DNA of 64,000 nt from Stagnihabitans sp038231395 (GCA_038231395.1 JBBRLL010000013.1:1-64000); one strand, 5' to 3'; counted from the first letter of the stretch, positions 34,089-42,535 are shown. The notes: generated by a model from the sequence alone, not told the origin. A program made the numbers and translations.

Positions 34089-34937
34089 TCACATTCTGCC
34101 CTTCCAGGGCACGAGGCGGCGTTCGAGAAGTCGCACAATCATGTCAAACGCAAAAGCGATGATGGCGATGATGAAGATGCCAAGGATGACAACGGGCGTT
34201 TGCAGGAACTGGCTGGCGGTCAGAACCATGTAGCCAAGGCCCTTGGTTGCCGCGACCATTTCGGCTGCGACCAGAGTGGTCCAGCCAAAACCGATGCCGA
34301 TGCGCATGGCCGTCAGAATCTCGGGCATGGCGGACGGCAGGATCACATAGCGCATGACCTGCCAACGCGTCGCGCCAAAGGAATAGGCGGCGTGGATTTG
34401 TTCGATGGCGGCTGATTTCACCCCTGAACGTGCCCCCAGCACAACGGGCGCAAAGACCGACAGGAAGATCAACAGCACCTTTGACGTCTCGCCAATGCCA
34501 AACCAGATGATCATCAGGGGCAGGTAGGCGAGGGGTGGAATCGGGCGGTAGAACTCGATGGGCGGATCGAAAATGCCGCTCATCAGCGGGCTCATCCCCA
34601 TGGCGAGGCCCAGAGGCAGACCGATGATGCAGGCCAGCGAAAAGGCGCTGAAAACCCGGACGGTCGAAATCCAGACATGGTCCAGAAACGGCGTGCCGGT
34701 GAAGCCATCGTGCCAGATGGTGATGAATTTGCTCACGATGGCCATGGGTGGCGGCACAAACAGCGGTTTGACCCAGCCCATCGCAGTCACCAGCCACCAC
34801 ACCGCGAAGAAGAACGCAATGGAGCCGAGCGACAGCCACAGCGTCTTGCCTTGCCCCGGCACGCCATAGGTTTCACCGGGCTTGGTGGGCCGCGCGCGCG
34901 ACAGCCGGGCGAGCAGGCCTTGGGGTTTGTCGGTCAT
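34089..34937 (-). CDS. Taurine/sulfonate-type ABC transporter permease
   Basis: 282-residue permease of the TauC/SsuC type with about six helices. After a cytoplasmic lead (LSRARPTKPGETYG) come WLSLGSIAFFFAVWWLVTAMG, the region PFLDHVWISTVRVFSAF, and the EAA loop HAAYSFGATRWQVMRYVILPSAMPE. It ends RLLERRLVPWKGRM, the usual TauC/SsuC ending with a basic tail. The start overlaps the ATPase stop by ATGA. It should form the inner-membrane channel with the adjoining TauB- and TauA-type proteins. Confidence 0.9.
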   Translation of the reverse strand: MTDKPQGLLARLSRARPTKPGETYGVPGQGKTLWLSLGSIAFFFAVWWLVTAMGWVKPLFVPPPMAIVSKFITIWHDGFTGTPFLDHVWISTVRVFSAFSLACIIGLPLGLAMGMSPLMSGIFDPPIEFYRPIPPLAYLPLMIIWFGIGETSKVLLIFLSVFAPVVLGARSGVKSAAIEQIHAAYSFGATRWQVMRYVILPSAMPEILTAMRIGIGFGWTTLVAAEMVAATKGLGYMVLTASQFLQTPVVILGIFIIAIIAFAFDMIVRLLERRLVPWKGRM

Positions 34938-35722
34938 CCGGCAGCCTCCTCATCAGCGAAGATTATTTTCAACACCTGTTCGCGGAGTGCGATGAATTCG
35001 GGTGACGCTTTGACCTTGCGCGCCGATGCCCCGGACAGGAACTGTCGCGAAAACGGCAGATCAAACGTGTTGGTGATCCGCCCCGGTCGCGGCGACATCA
35101 CGATCAGCTTGGTGCCCATGAACAACGCCTCCTCGACGCTGTGCGTGATGAAGAACACCGATTTGTGGGTGGTGTTCCAGATGTTCAGGATAAGCTCCTG
35201 CGCTTTTTCGCGGGTCAGGGCATCCAAGGCACCTAGGGGTTCGTCCATCAGCAGAATCTTAGGGTTGCAGGTCAACGCGCGCGCAATGCCGACGCGCTGC
35301 TGCATCCCGCCCGACAGCTTGTAAACCGGCGAGTCCTGAAAGCCGTTCAACCCCAGAAGCCCTACGAATTTATTGGCAACCTCATTGCGCGGGATCTTGG
35401 CAACGCCTTGAATTTTCAAGCCAAAGGCCACGTTGTCCAGCACGTTCAGCCAAGGCAGCAGTGCGTGTTTCTGAAACACCACGGCGCGGTCGGCACCCGG
35501 TCCTGAAACCAAATTGCCATCCAGCGTCAATTGTCCCGCAGTGGGTGCCAGAAACCCGGCCATCAGGTTCAGAAGGGTCGATTTTCCGCAGCCCGATGCG
35601 CCCAGGGCCACGACGAAATCATCGTGGTCGATGGTCAGGTTAATCTTGCTGAGCGCCTCTACCGGGGGTTGGCGGTCAGCGGGGGGATAGACCACGGAAA
35701 CATTGTCAACTGTCAGCCCCAT
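34934..35722 (-). CDS. Taurine/sulfonate-type ABC transporter ATP-binding protein
   Basis: 262-residue ATPase of the TauB/SsuB group: Walker A GASGCGKST, Q-loop VVFQKHALLPWLNV, signature LSGGMQQRV, Walker B ILLMDEPLGALD, switch histidine FFITHSVEEAL. It lies between the binding-protein gene (gap 63 bases) and the permease gene (overlap). The glutamine-lysine in the Q-loop with LLPWL is typical of nitrate/sulfonate/taurine importers. Confidence 0.92.
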   Translation of the reverse strand: MGLTVDNVSVVYPPADRQPPVEALSKINLTIDHDDFVVALGASGCGKSTLLNLMAGFLAPTAGQLTLDGNLVSGPGADRAVVFQKHALLPWLNVLDNVAFGLKIQGVAKIPRNEVANKFVGLLGLNGFQDSPVYKLSGGMQQRVGIARALTCNPKILLMDEPLGALDALTREKAQELILNIWNTTHKSVFFITHSVEEALFMGTKLIVMSPRPGRITNTFDLPFSRQFLSGASARKVKASPEFIALREQVLKIIFADEEAAG

Positions 35723-35785
35723 GCGCCCTCCAAAATCATGGTTGTGGTCTGCCCGACCCCGAAGGAGCGGGCAGATTTGGTCAGC

Positions 35786-36775
35786 TTACTTTGCGGCCTC
35801 GGTGGCAAATTCCGGGTTGACGAAGGCGCTGTAGTCGGCAGCGACCGTGTCAATCCGACCGGCGGATTTCAGAAACTCGGCCGTGCTCTTGATGATCGGT
35901 GCGGCACCGCCCAACCAGGTCGCCGAGATCTGGTCCGACATCGGCAGGAAGGTGAAGCCTTTCAGGATATCAGGCACCTGAGCGGCGTCAGCCCCGGTGG
36001 CCGCGGCAAGCGCCTTGACCTCGGCGCTGTCGGCGGTCCAGGCCGCCGGATTGGCCAGATAGGATTTGTTGACCTTGTCGATCTCTTTCAGGAAGGCCAC
36101 GACTTCGGCCTTGTGCGCCTTGCCCCAGGCACCGTTCACGACCCAGCCATCATAGGTTGGAAAGCCCCACGACGCGACTTTGTCGGCGCCGATGACCAGC
36201 GTGCCGTCCTTCAACAGCACCGATTGCACCGGCTGCCATATCCATGCCGCGTCAATGACGCCCTGATCCCACGAGGCGGCAATCTGGTCAGGTTTCATGC
36301 CGATGATCGTCACATCGCCTTCGGCAATGCCTTCGTGATGCAGCGCGCCCATCAGCGAAAAGTGCGCGGTGGACCCCAGCGGCACGCCGATGCGCTTGCC
36401 CTTCAGATCGGCCACAGATTTGATGCCCGACCCGTTGTGCGCGATCAGCGACTCCGCAGTGCCTATCACATCAGAATAGCCGATCAGTTGCAGGTCAACG
36501 CCCGAACTTGCGCCGATGGCCACGGGAGAGGAGCCCAACTCCGACAGGACCACGTCACCCGAAGCCATCGCGGCGATGACATCCGTGCCCGCGTCAAACT
36601 TGCGCCATTGCACATCCCATCCCGTCGCGGCTTTCAACGCGTCCGAGGTTGACAGTAGTTGCATCGGGGTCGGGTTGCCGAAATGGCCGATGATCACGGT
36701 GTCAGCACTGACGGTCGCGGCAAACATGATCGATGCCGAAACGCCGATCAGCAGTGTCTTCAATCTGTCTTTCAT
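35786..36775 (-). CDS. Taurine/sulfonate-type ABC substrate-binding protein
   Basis: 329-residue periplasmic protein with a Sec signal peptide (about residues 1-24, ending TVSAD). The TauA pattern is clear: IGHFGNPTPMQLL, the acidic ligand-site stretch LSELGSSPVAIG, LKGKRIGVPLGSTAHFSLMGAL, and WDQGVIDAAWIWQPV. TauA-type proteins bind small sulfonates; the genes around it (cuyA, racemase, HisD-like) indicate a C3 sulfonate such as cysteate, cysteinolate or DHPS rather than taurine, since no taurine transaminase, dehydrogenase or dioxygenase is nearby. Confidence 0.9.
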   Translation of the reverse strand: MKDRLKTLLIGVSASIMFAATVSADTVIIGHFGNPTPMQLLSTSDALKAATGWDVQWRKFDAGTDVIAAMASGDVVLSELGSSPVAIGASSGVDLQLIGYSDVIGTAESLIAHNGSGIKSVADLKGKRIGVPLGSTAHFSLMGALHHEGIAEGDVTIIGMKPDQIAASWDQGVIDAAWIWQPVQSVLLKDGTLVIGADKVASWGFPTYDGWVVNGAWGKAHKAEVVAFLKEIDKVNKSYLANPAAWTADSAEVKALAAATGADAAQVPDILKGFTFLPMSDQISATWLGGAAPIIKSTAEFLKSAGRIDTVAADYSAFVNPEFATEAAK

Positions 36776-36817
36776 GGTTGGTTCTCTCCTTGTCGCAATG
36801 TTTCTATGGTCAGGCAG

Positions 36818-37537
36818 TCAAAGTGCCGCCTGTTCTTCCTTCGCGTGGTTTTGCCGCGCGAATTTCTTGATGGCTTGGACCAACAGGTCGAGCGTGTCGA
36901 AAACTGCAATCCCGGGTGCCACGGCGTCGGGGATCAGCGAGAACTCGGTACAGGCGATCATCTGCACATCTGCCCCGCGTGCCGCCAGATCTTGCGATGC
37001 CGCGCGCAGGGTTGCACGGGCTGCGGGCTGGTCCGCCCCGGCTTTGATCAGCCGGATTGCAGCCAGCATGGCCGGCTCGTCGGTGGCGTAAAGCGGCTTC
37101 AACCCCAAAGCGGTCAGACGTGTCTCAAACAACCCAATGCGGCGGACGGCGGGTGAGGCGAGGATGCCGATGGACGCACCCGGCCTGACCAGACCCGCAC
37201 AATGGGCTACCGACAAGGCGACCATATCCAGAAACGGCACGGCAACGGCGGCCCGGATCGACCCGGCGTAATGATGGGCTGTGTTGCAGGGCATCGCCAA
37301 CGCCTCGGCCCCGCCCGCCACCAGACGCCGCGCCATGGCTGCCAATTCCGGACCGGGATCAATGGTGCCACCCTCCAGAAGATGCGCAATACGCGACGGA
37401 ACTTGAGGGTTCTGATCGACGATCAGCGGGATGTGATCCGCGTCATCTCGCGCAACGACCGAGGCCAGCAGCTTTTGCATGATCAGGATCGTCGCCTGTG
37501 GCCCCATCCCGCCCAGAATGCCCACCCGCCGCATCAT
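36818..37537 (-). CDS. Aspartate/glutamate racemase family protein
   Basis: 239-residue cofactor-independent racemase. The two catalytic cysteines are present, in MPCNTAHHY and in IACTEFSLIPD, and the phosphate-free glycine loop GILGGMGPQAT begins the chain. Family members interconvert D- and L-aspartate, glutamate or hydantoins. Within the sulfonate operon the natural guess is cysteate, a structural analogue of aspartate with sulfonate in place of the side-chain carboxylate: CuyA is specific for the L form, so a racemase would admit D-cysteate. Start overlaps the 110-aa gene by ATGA. Confidence 0.88.
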   Translation of the reverse strand: MMRRVGILGGMGPQATILIMQKLLASVVARDDADHIPLIVDQNPQVPSRIAHLLEGGTIDPGPELAAMARRLVAGGAEALAMPCNTAHHYAGSIRAAVAVPFLDMVALSVAHCAGLVRPGASIGILASPAVRRIGLFETRLTALGLKPLYATDEPAMLAAIRLIKAGADQPAARATLRAASQDLAARGADVQMIACTEFSLIPDAVAPGIAVFDTLDLLVQAIKKFARQNHAKEEQAAL

Positions 37538-37866
37538 GCCAACGCTCCCCCTCCTGCAACTTTGTGCAGGATATGATCGGCAATCAGATTGAAATCACCA
37601 AGCGTAAACGTCAGCGGCAGCCGCAAATCGAAGCGTCCGGCCCGTATTTCATCGGTTGAGGGCAGATTTTGCCGCCCGATATGGCACCCGTTCTGCTGGG
37701 CTGAAGCAAAGCCTTCAGGATTGGCAGAGCTGAAGCATCTGACCATTGCCGCAGACAGCGCGTTGTCAGGGCAGCGCAACCGCCCCGTGCGTATCACCGC
37801 GACAACCGCCCCATCGCGGTTGAGGGACTGCTGGGGAACGCGTGCGGTGATGGCGGGCAAGGTCAT
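37534..37866 (-). CDS. Unknown 110-aa protein in the cysteate operon
   Basis: The frame starts at 37866, eight bases after the cuyA stop, and ends in an ATGA overlap with the racemase start, so it is placed as an operon gene. Codon use is GC-rich at third positions as in its neighbours. The product (MTLPAITARVPQQSL ... HKVAGGGALA) has no signal peptide, no membrane segment and three cysteines (RLRCPD, VRCFSS, NGCHIG). I do not recognise a family. Position suggests a role with cysteate or sulfite, but nothing in the sequence shows what. Confidence 0.6.
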   Translation of the reverse strand: MTLPAITARVPQQSLNRDGAVVAVIRTGRLRCPDNALSAAMVRCFSSANPEGFASAQQNGCHIGRQNLPSTDEIRAGRFDLRLPLTFTLGDFNLIADHILHKVAGGGALA

Positions 37867-37873
37867 TTCGGGG

Positions 37874-38893
37874 TCAGACCAGAAGCGCCTTATGGCCTTC
37901 GGCAAGGACGGCATCATAGCCGAACAGCGCCGCCGACCCGCCCGTGTGCAAGAACACCACACGTTCGCCCTTTTTAAATTTGCCCTTGCGGCAATAGTCA
38001 ATCAGACCTGCGGCCCCTTTGCCAGAGTAAACCGGGTCCAAAAGCAACCCTTCCAGTTGTGCAAACATCGCGATGGCTTCCAACGTGTCGGCACGGGGCA
38101 CGCCGTAACCTGCCCCGACATAGCTGGTGTCGGCGACCACATCGCTGCGCGACACCACGCCCGGACACCCCAACTTCTCGGCAGTTTTCAGCGCGAGGTT
38201 GAAAACGCTTTCTTCCTGCTTTTCCTTGGGTGCGCGCACGCCAATACCGGTCAAGGGAATCCCCGCATTGATCGCCTTCAACCCGGTGATCAGCCCGGCT
38301 TGCGTGCCAGCGCTGCCTGTCGCGGTGACCAGGTGGTCAATCACCATGCCGCGATCATTGGCTTGTGAGACCAGTTCAAAGGCGCAGTTCACATAGCCCA
38401 ATGCCCCCGTCGGGTTCGAGCCACCGCCGGGGATGATATAAACCTTGCGCCCGTCAGCACGCAGCTTTTCCGCCATCATCTCCATTTCGGCGGCCATATC
38501 GGTGCCGCCCGCACGCTTGCTGGTGGTGGCGCCATGCAGATGATCCAACAGCACGTTGCCATTGCCGTTGTAATTGGCATCGTTAGATCCGGTGCGGTCC
38601 TCCAGCAAGATATGGCATGCCATACCCAGCTTGGCCGCAAAGGCCGCGGTCTGGCGCGCGTGGTTCGACTGGGTGGCGCCTTGGGTCATCACGGTATCAG
38701 CGCCCATGACCTGCGCTTCGGCCATCAGAAACTCCAGCTTGCGCGTCTTGTTGCCGCCGGTTGACAGGCCCGTGCAATCATCGCGCTTGATCCAAAGCTC
38801 CGGTCCGCCCAATTCTTTTGACAACCGGTCCATCCGCTCCAGCGGGGTCGGCAGATGTGCCAGGAATACGCGGGGAAAGCGGGCCAGATGCAT
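37874..38893 (-). CDS. cuyA: L-cysteate sulfo-lyase
   Basis: 339-residue PLP enzyme of the D-cysteine desulfhydrase/ACC deaminase fold, matching CuyA of Ruegeria pomeroyi in length and in the segments LARFPRVFLAHLPTPLE, IKRDDCTGLSTGGNKTRK (Schiff-base lysine), TQGATQSNHARQTAAFA and LLDPVYSGKGAAGL. CuyA turns L-cysteate into pyruvate, ammonium and sulfite. The frame has a TTG start 18 bases upstream; the ATG at 38893 (MHLARFPRVFL) preceded by AAGGA was taken. First gene of the minus-strand sulfonate operon, divergent from a LysR gene that probably controls it. D-cysteine desulfhydrase is the alternative, less likely given the importer. Confidence 0.85.
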   Translation of the reverse strand: MHLARFPRVFLAHLPTPLERMDRLSKELGGPELWIKRDDCTGLSTGGNKTRKLEFLMAEAQVMGADTVMTQGATQSNHARQTAAFAAKLGMACHILLEDRTGSNDANYNGNGNVLLDHLHGATTSKRAGGTDMAAEMEMMAEKLRADGRKVYIIPGGGSNPTGALGYVNCAFELVSQANDRGMVIDHLVTATGSAGTQAGLITGLKAINAGIPLTGIGVRAPKEKQEESVFNLALKTAEKLGCPGVVSRSDVVADTSYVGAGYGVPRADTLEAIAMFAQLEGLLLDPVYSGKGAAGLIDYCRKGKFKKGERVVFLHTGGSAALFGYDAVLAEGHKALLV

Positions 38894-38950
38894 CGGAGAT
38901 GTCCTTGTCAAAACTTGCGCTTCGTAACTGTTGTCCGGATCAAAATCATT

Positions 38951-38971
38951 TTCAAATGCGAAATTTTTGAA
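38951..38971. promoter_or_regulatory. Candidate LysR operator between cuyA and its regulator
   Basis: The perfect palindrome TTCAAA-N9-TTTGAA sits in the 118-base AT-rich gap between the divergent cuyA and LysR genes, the usual place for a LysR-type binding site that controls both. Confidence 0.55.
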
Positions 38972-39011
38972 TTATCATGCAACAATTGCCAGTTAATAGG
39001 TTGGAGACATC

Positions 39012-39920
39012 ATGCGCCTTGAATGGCTGGAAGATATACGCGCCATAGCCCGCACCGGGTCTTTCAGCGGTGCGGCAGAGCTGCGGCATTTGACACAATC
39101 GGCGTTTTCCCGGCGCATCCAGCAGATCGAGCAGCATATAGGCGTCGAACTTTTTGACCGCAGCAAGAAGCCTGTGCAATTGCGCGCCACGACGCTGGCG
39201 CAAAGCGCGCAGATCGAGCAGATTTCGGCCTCCCTTCGCCAATTGGTTGTCGATTTGCGCCGGGGCGACCGCGTGGCCAGCAACAAGATCGTCATCGCCA
39301 GCCAGCATTCGCTGACCACGTCCTTTCTTCCGACCATCGTGAACGGCGTGCTGCGTCATGATGCTGGCGTCTACATCCGGCTGCGCTCGGCCAATCTGGA
39401 CGAATGCTTCGGACTTCTCTTGTCGCGTCAGGCCGATGTGGCGATTGTCTACCACGCGCCCGATGAGCCGCACGAAATCAGCGAGGACTTTCTGGAAACC
39501 CTCGACATCGGCAAGGATCGTTTGATCCCGGTGTCAGACAGGGGCTTGGCGGCGCGCATGGACGAACACGGGGCCGAGGTCGATCTGCCCTTTGTGAAAT
39601 ACCCCGCAGATGTTTTTCTGGGCCATGTGATGGCCGCAAAGATCATCCCGGCCCTGGCGGCCTCTGTCGTGGCAATCTCTCGCGCGGAAACGGCCCTGAC
39701 ATTTGCCGCACTGGAGTTGGCGGCGGGTGGGGTGGCAGTGGCATGGGTGCCTGCAAGCATCGCCCAACCCCATATCGTGGCAGGCCGGATCGTCGATCTG
39801 TCGTCCCATTTGCCGAGTTGCGCGCTGGTGGTCCGGGCGGTCCGACTGGCCAGCAATTCTGGTCCGGCAGAGACAGCGCTTTGGTCACAACTCATCGAAA
39901 TGTCGAGGCATGTCCCCTGA
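39012..39920 (+). CDS. LysR-family transcriptional regulator
   Basis: 302-residue regulator. The N-terminal helix-turn-helix covers about residues 1-60 (IRAIARTGSFSGAAELRHLTQSAFSRRIQQIEQHIG), slightly diverged from the canonical LysR helix, and an effector-binding domain follows (KIVIASQHSLTTSFLP, FGLLLSRQADVAIVYH). It is transcribed away from the cuyA operon across a short AT-rich gap with a palindrome; GGAGA precedes the ATG. Likely an activator of the sulfonate genes with cysteate or a related compound as effector; this is inferred from position. Confidence 0.88.
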   Translation: MRLEWLEDIRAIARTGSFSGAAELRHLTQSAFSRRIQQIEQHIGVELFDRSKKPVQLRATTLAQSAQIEQISASLRQLVVDLRRGDRVASNKIVIASQHSLTTSFLPTIVNGVLRHDAGVYIRLRSANLDECFGLLLSRQADVAIVYHAPDEPHEISEDFLETLDIGKDRLIPVSDRGLAARMDEHGAEVDLPFVKYPADVFLGHVMAAKIIPALAASVVAISRAETALTFAALELAAGGVAVAWVPASIAQPHIVAGRIVDLSSHLPSCALVVRAVRLASNSGPAETALWSQLIEMSRHVP

Positions 39921-40128
39921 GTTCCAACCGACGGTGGAGCGGACGGTGTCAAGTAGATTTTGGCTTTTCGAGAATGTTCAGTCGCGACCGCCATGATCCC
40001 CGGTCATCGGTGTTGTGCATCCACGCATCCTTCCCATCGCGACATTCTCCGCAGTTCGTTAGCGCATCGTGGATTTGCTCTGGACTGGAAACCGGGCAAG
40101 GATAACGCCGACAGGATCGGACGACGGC

Positions 40129-40404
40129 ATACGGCACCTGACAGTGGCTGCAACGCAGATGGCTTGCAGCTGGGAACTGGACGAGAATAGCCGGCCGGTG
40201 TCGTATTTTGAACGCGCTGGCGCGGCGTGTTGCAATTCTTTGGCCGTTTTGCATGCTGACGGCAGCTTGATTTGGAACTACCTCAATGGCCATATCCCGC
40301 AGAACCCGGGCCATCAGGAGAAGTTCAATTTCAGCCCGTGCGAGGGGTTTTACGCGACCGCAGGCCAGAACTTTATGGGACATTGCGGACTCTGGATGGC
40401 GTGA
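40129..40404 (+). pseudogene. Internally deleted N-carbamoylputrescine amidase remnant
   Basis: The frame reads IRHLTVAATQMACSWELDEN, the N-terminus of AguB-type nitrilases, and then jumps directly to VSYFERAGAACCNSLAV, LHADGSLIWNYL, HIPQNPGHQEKFNFSP, which in AguB lies about 80 residues later. The missing part contains the catalytic glutamate (usually LQELF). After FSPCEGF the similarity fades and a TGA at 402-404 comes before the catalytic cysteine (family GxCWD; here CGLWMA). So one deletion and 3' decay have destroyed it. The frame is open from GTG 40069, but the first 20 codons are not homologous. The rest of the gap (39921-40565) holds only a shadow frame on the minus strand and no other gene. 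Confidence 0.75.
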
Positions 40405-40511
40405 CTATAGGCGACTGACCATCTTGACCTGTCGCTTGGGGCGGACGCAGCAAGGCCCGGCGAGGTCCAGAGGGCACTGCCTTCGATTTCACCGCGATAC
40501 GTTGACCATCA

Positions 40512-40530
40512 CCGGCGCCCTATGCGCCGG
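40512..40530 (-). terminator. Hairpin downstream of the alpha/beta hydrolase gene
   Basis: CCGGCGC and GCGCCGG form a perfect 7-bp stem with a five-base loop, 35 bases after the stop of the minus-strand hydrolase gene. There is no strong T run, so termination is only probable. Confidence 0.4.
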
Positions 40531-40565
40531 TTCGGTCGGTCACCGGGTCCCGAGTTTCGCTGACC

Positions 40566-41426
40566 CTATTGAACACCAAGAAACGCTTTGACGGCTTTGT
40601 TGAAGGAATCGGGCTGTTGCCAGACAATAAAATGCGCGGCATCCGGCACGATGATCAGCTTTGCGCCGGCAATGCTGTCGACAATCTTCTGGGTATGTGC
40701 CGGAAAAATAAGATCATGATCGCCGACCATCACCAGCACCGGCACGGTGATCTTGCCAAGCTGATCGGTGATATGCGGCTCGGTTTCCCACATCTTGTTG
40801 ATCGCGGCTGAAAAAGCCTCCCAGCGGTCAGGCGTGGGCGACAGGGACTTGTAGGTCTTTTCGTCGCGGTCGCTGGGCAGGCTGTAGGGCGGTTTGTCCA
40901 ACACCGCAGCGTCGACGCCTTCGGGATCGGTGTTGGCAGCGTCCGAGACGATCTTGTCCACGTGATCGGCGTAGCTGATCCCCATGATCAGCGCGATGAT
41001 CGCGCCATCGCTCCATCCCACCAGATCAGCCTTGGCGATGCCCAGTTGGTCCATGACGCCGACGGTGTCGCTTGCCATCGCCTCGTAGGTGATAGGCTTG
41101 CCATCCCAGCCGGACCGGCCGTGACCCCGCGACTCGATCAGCAAGACGCGGTTATGCGCGGCAAATGCCGGAACCTGATTGCCCCAGGCCAGCGCGCTGC
41201 CCAAACCACCGTGCAGGAAAATGATCCAGGGGCCAGATTTGCCATGGGTCTCGTAGTAAATCGGGGTTCCATTGACTTGCAACACGCCGCTGGTGTCGGC
41301 GGACAGCATGGGCGCAGGATCCGGCACGGTCTCCCAAACCGCCTGCGCCATGGCAGAAGTGGAGCCAAGGCCAATGGCCGCTGACACAGAAAGAAACGCC
41401 CCCACGCAAAGACCCCGAACGCGCAT
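40566..41426 (-). CDS. Exported alpha/beta hydrolase
   Basis: 286-residue hydrolase with a Sec signal peptide (MRVRGLCVGAFLSVSAAIGL ... SAMAQA, cut near residue 28). The alpha/beta hydrolase motifs are FLHGGLGSALAWG, the nucleophile elbow GWSDGA, the acid in VGDHDLIFP and the histidine in PDAAHFIV. It is therefore a periplasmic or secreted esterase-like enzyme; the substrate is open. The ATG at 41426 follows GGGAGGG; a further in-frame codon at 41462 lacks one. It stands alone between gene remnants and the nitrate locus. Confidence 0.87.
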   Translation of the reverse strand: MRVRGLCVGAFLSVSAAIGLGSTSAMAQAVWETVPDPAPMLSADTSGVLQVNGTPIYYETHGKSGPWIIFLHGGLGSALAWGNQVPAFAAHNRVLLIESRGHGRSGWDGKPITYEAMASDTVGVMDQLGIAKADLVGWSDGAIIALIMGISYADHVDKIVSDAANTDPEGVDAAVLDKPPYSLPSDRDEKTYKSLSPTPDRWEAFSAAINKMWETEPHITDQLGKITVPVLVMVGDHDLIFPAHTQKIVDSIAGAKLIIVPDAAHFIVWQQPDSFNKAVKAFLGVQ

Positions 41427-41462
41427 CTTCCATCCCTCCCACAACTTTGACCAGCAAGACAA

Positions 41463-41716
41463 AGGTGGTCCTTGGTTTTGGCCCGGTCAAGCTGATTTGT
41501 CAGGTTTACCGTGATCGCCGAATGCGGCTTGGACGGGATAAAAAGACCGGGACGGGCCAAGACCTGGCTTCGGCCCATTTCAAGACCCAGACCCATGCCT
41601 GTTTCAAGGCCTCAGCAGCGATCATCCCCCCGGCGGCAAAGGTGTGTCGCGTTACAAGTGGGCCTGAAATTCAGGGTGTCGGCCCTTTGCCCGTTGCGGG
41701 CTTTCTGATCATCGGC
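41463..41716. other. Short gap between hydrolase and nitrate operon end
   Basis: No gene supported. It should contain the hydrolase promoter and the 3' end of the nitrate transcript; no clear hairpin terminator with a T run was found. Confidence 0.4.
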
Positions 41717-42535
41717 TCACAAACCGGCAAGGGCAGGATGAACCGAAGCAACGCCCTCGACCTTTACAGCGTCACTCATCATCGGCAGCGATATGATGAC
41801 CAGTGCTGGATTGGCTATTTTCGCCCCATCTGCGGCGGCGGCCATGCCATGCAGGTGACACTTTAATTGCCGCTCTTTGATCGTGCTGACGTGGGTCAGG
41901 ATGCACACCTCGGCCTGCGGTGAGACACCGCTGGACAGAAGTTGCGCTTCAATCCGGGCCAGATGCTGCATCGCCATGTAAAGCACCAGTCTGGTCCCCG
42001 GCACCAGACTGGCCGACAGGTTTGCCACGGCGTCGCCCGTCATCATCGTCCCGGTCGCCAGAACCACCCGGTCGATCTGGCCGCGCGAGGTCAAAGGCAT
42101 GCCAAGGCTGGCGGCGGCGGCGCTGGCGGCGGTAATGCCCGGCACAATTTCAACCGGGATCCCGGCAGCGCGGGCGGCGGCAAGCTCTTCGGCAGCGCGG
42201 CCAAACAGCGACGGATCGCCGGATTTCAGCCGCACCACACGTTGGCCTTGCAAGGCTGCAAAGGTGATGGCCGTGTCAATCCGGGCTTGAGTCCAGGCAT
42301 GGGCACCGACCTCTTTGCCGACATAGACCCTAAGGGCGCGTGGGTTGGCGAGGGTCAGAACCTCTGGGTCGACCAGCCGGTCATAGTAGATCACATCCGC
42401 CGCGCGCAGCCGGTCCAGCGCGCGCAAGGTCAAAAGATCACGCGCGCCGGGGCCTGCGCCCACAAGGGCGATGCTGCCGGTGTTGGTGACGCTGGCAAAG
42501 GGAAGCAGCGCGTCGGGGTTGGCGTGCATGGTCAT
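41717..42535 (-). CDS. cobA: Uroporphyrinogen-III C-methyltransferase (SUMT)
   Basis: 272-residue SAM-dependent tetrapyrrole methylase that makes precorrin-2, the precursor of siroheme, the cofactor of NirB. Family segments are ALVGAGPGARDLLTLRAL, IYYDRLVDPEVL, RLKSGDPSLFGRAAEEL and GITAASAAAASLGMPLT. It lacks the CysG dehydrogenase/ferrochelatase domain. As the last gene of the nitrate operon, overlapping nasA by ATGA, it probably supplies siroheme when nitrite reductase is induced; it may be called nasB/nirE-like in other species. Confidence 0.92.
   Translation of the reverse strand: MTMHANPDALLPFASVTNTGSIALVGAGPGARDLLTLRALDRLRAADVIYYDRLVDPEVLTLANPRALRVYVGKEVGAHAWTQARIDTAITFAALQGQRVVRLKSGDPSLFGRAAEELAAARAAGIPVEIVPGITAASAAAASLGMPLTSRGQIDRVVLATGTMMTGDAVANLSASLVPGTRLVLYMAMQHLARIEAQLLSSGVSPQAEVCILTHVSTIKERQLKCHLHGMAAAADGAKIANPALVIISLPMMSDAVKVEGVASVHPALAGL

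Noticed and set aside
35786..36775. True taurine transporter
   Set aside because: No taurine dioxygenase, dehydrogenase, transaminase or Xsc gene is linked; cuyA and racemase indicate another sulfonate.
39949..40383. 144-codon minus-strand frame with a CxxC motif
   Set aside because: It lies opposite the AguB remnant, which explains the sequence; no family likeness or ribosome binding site.
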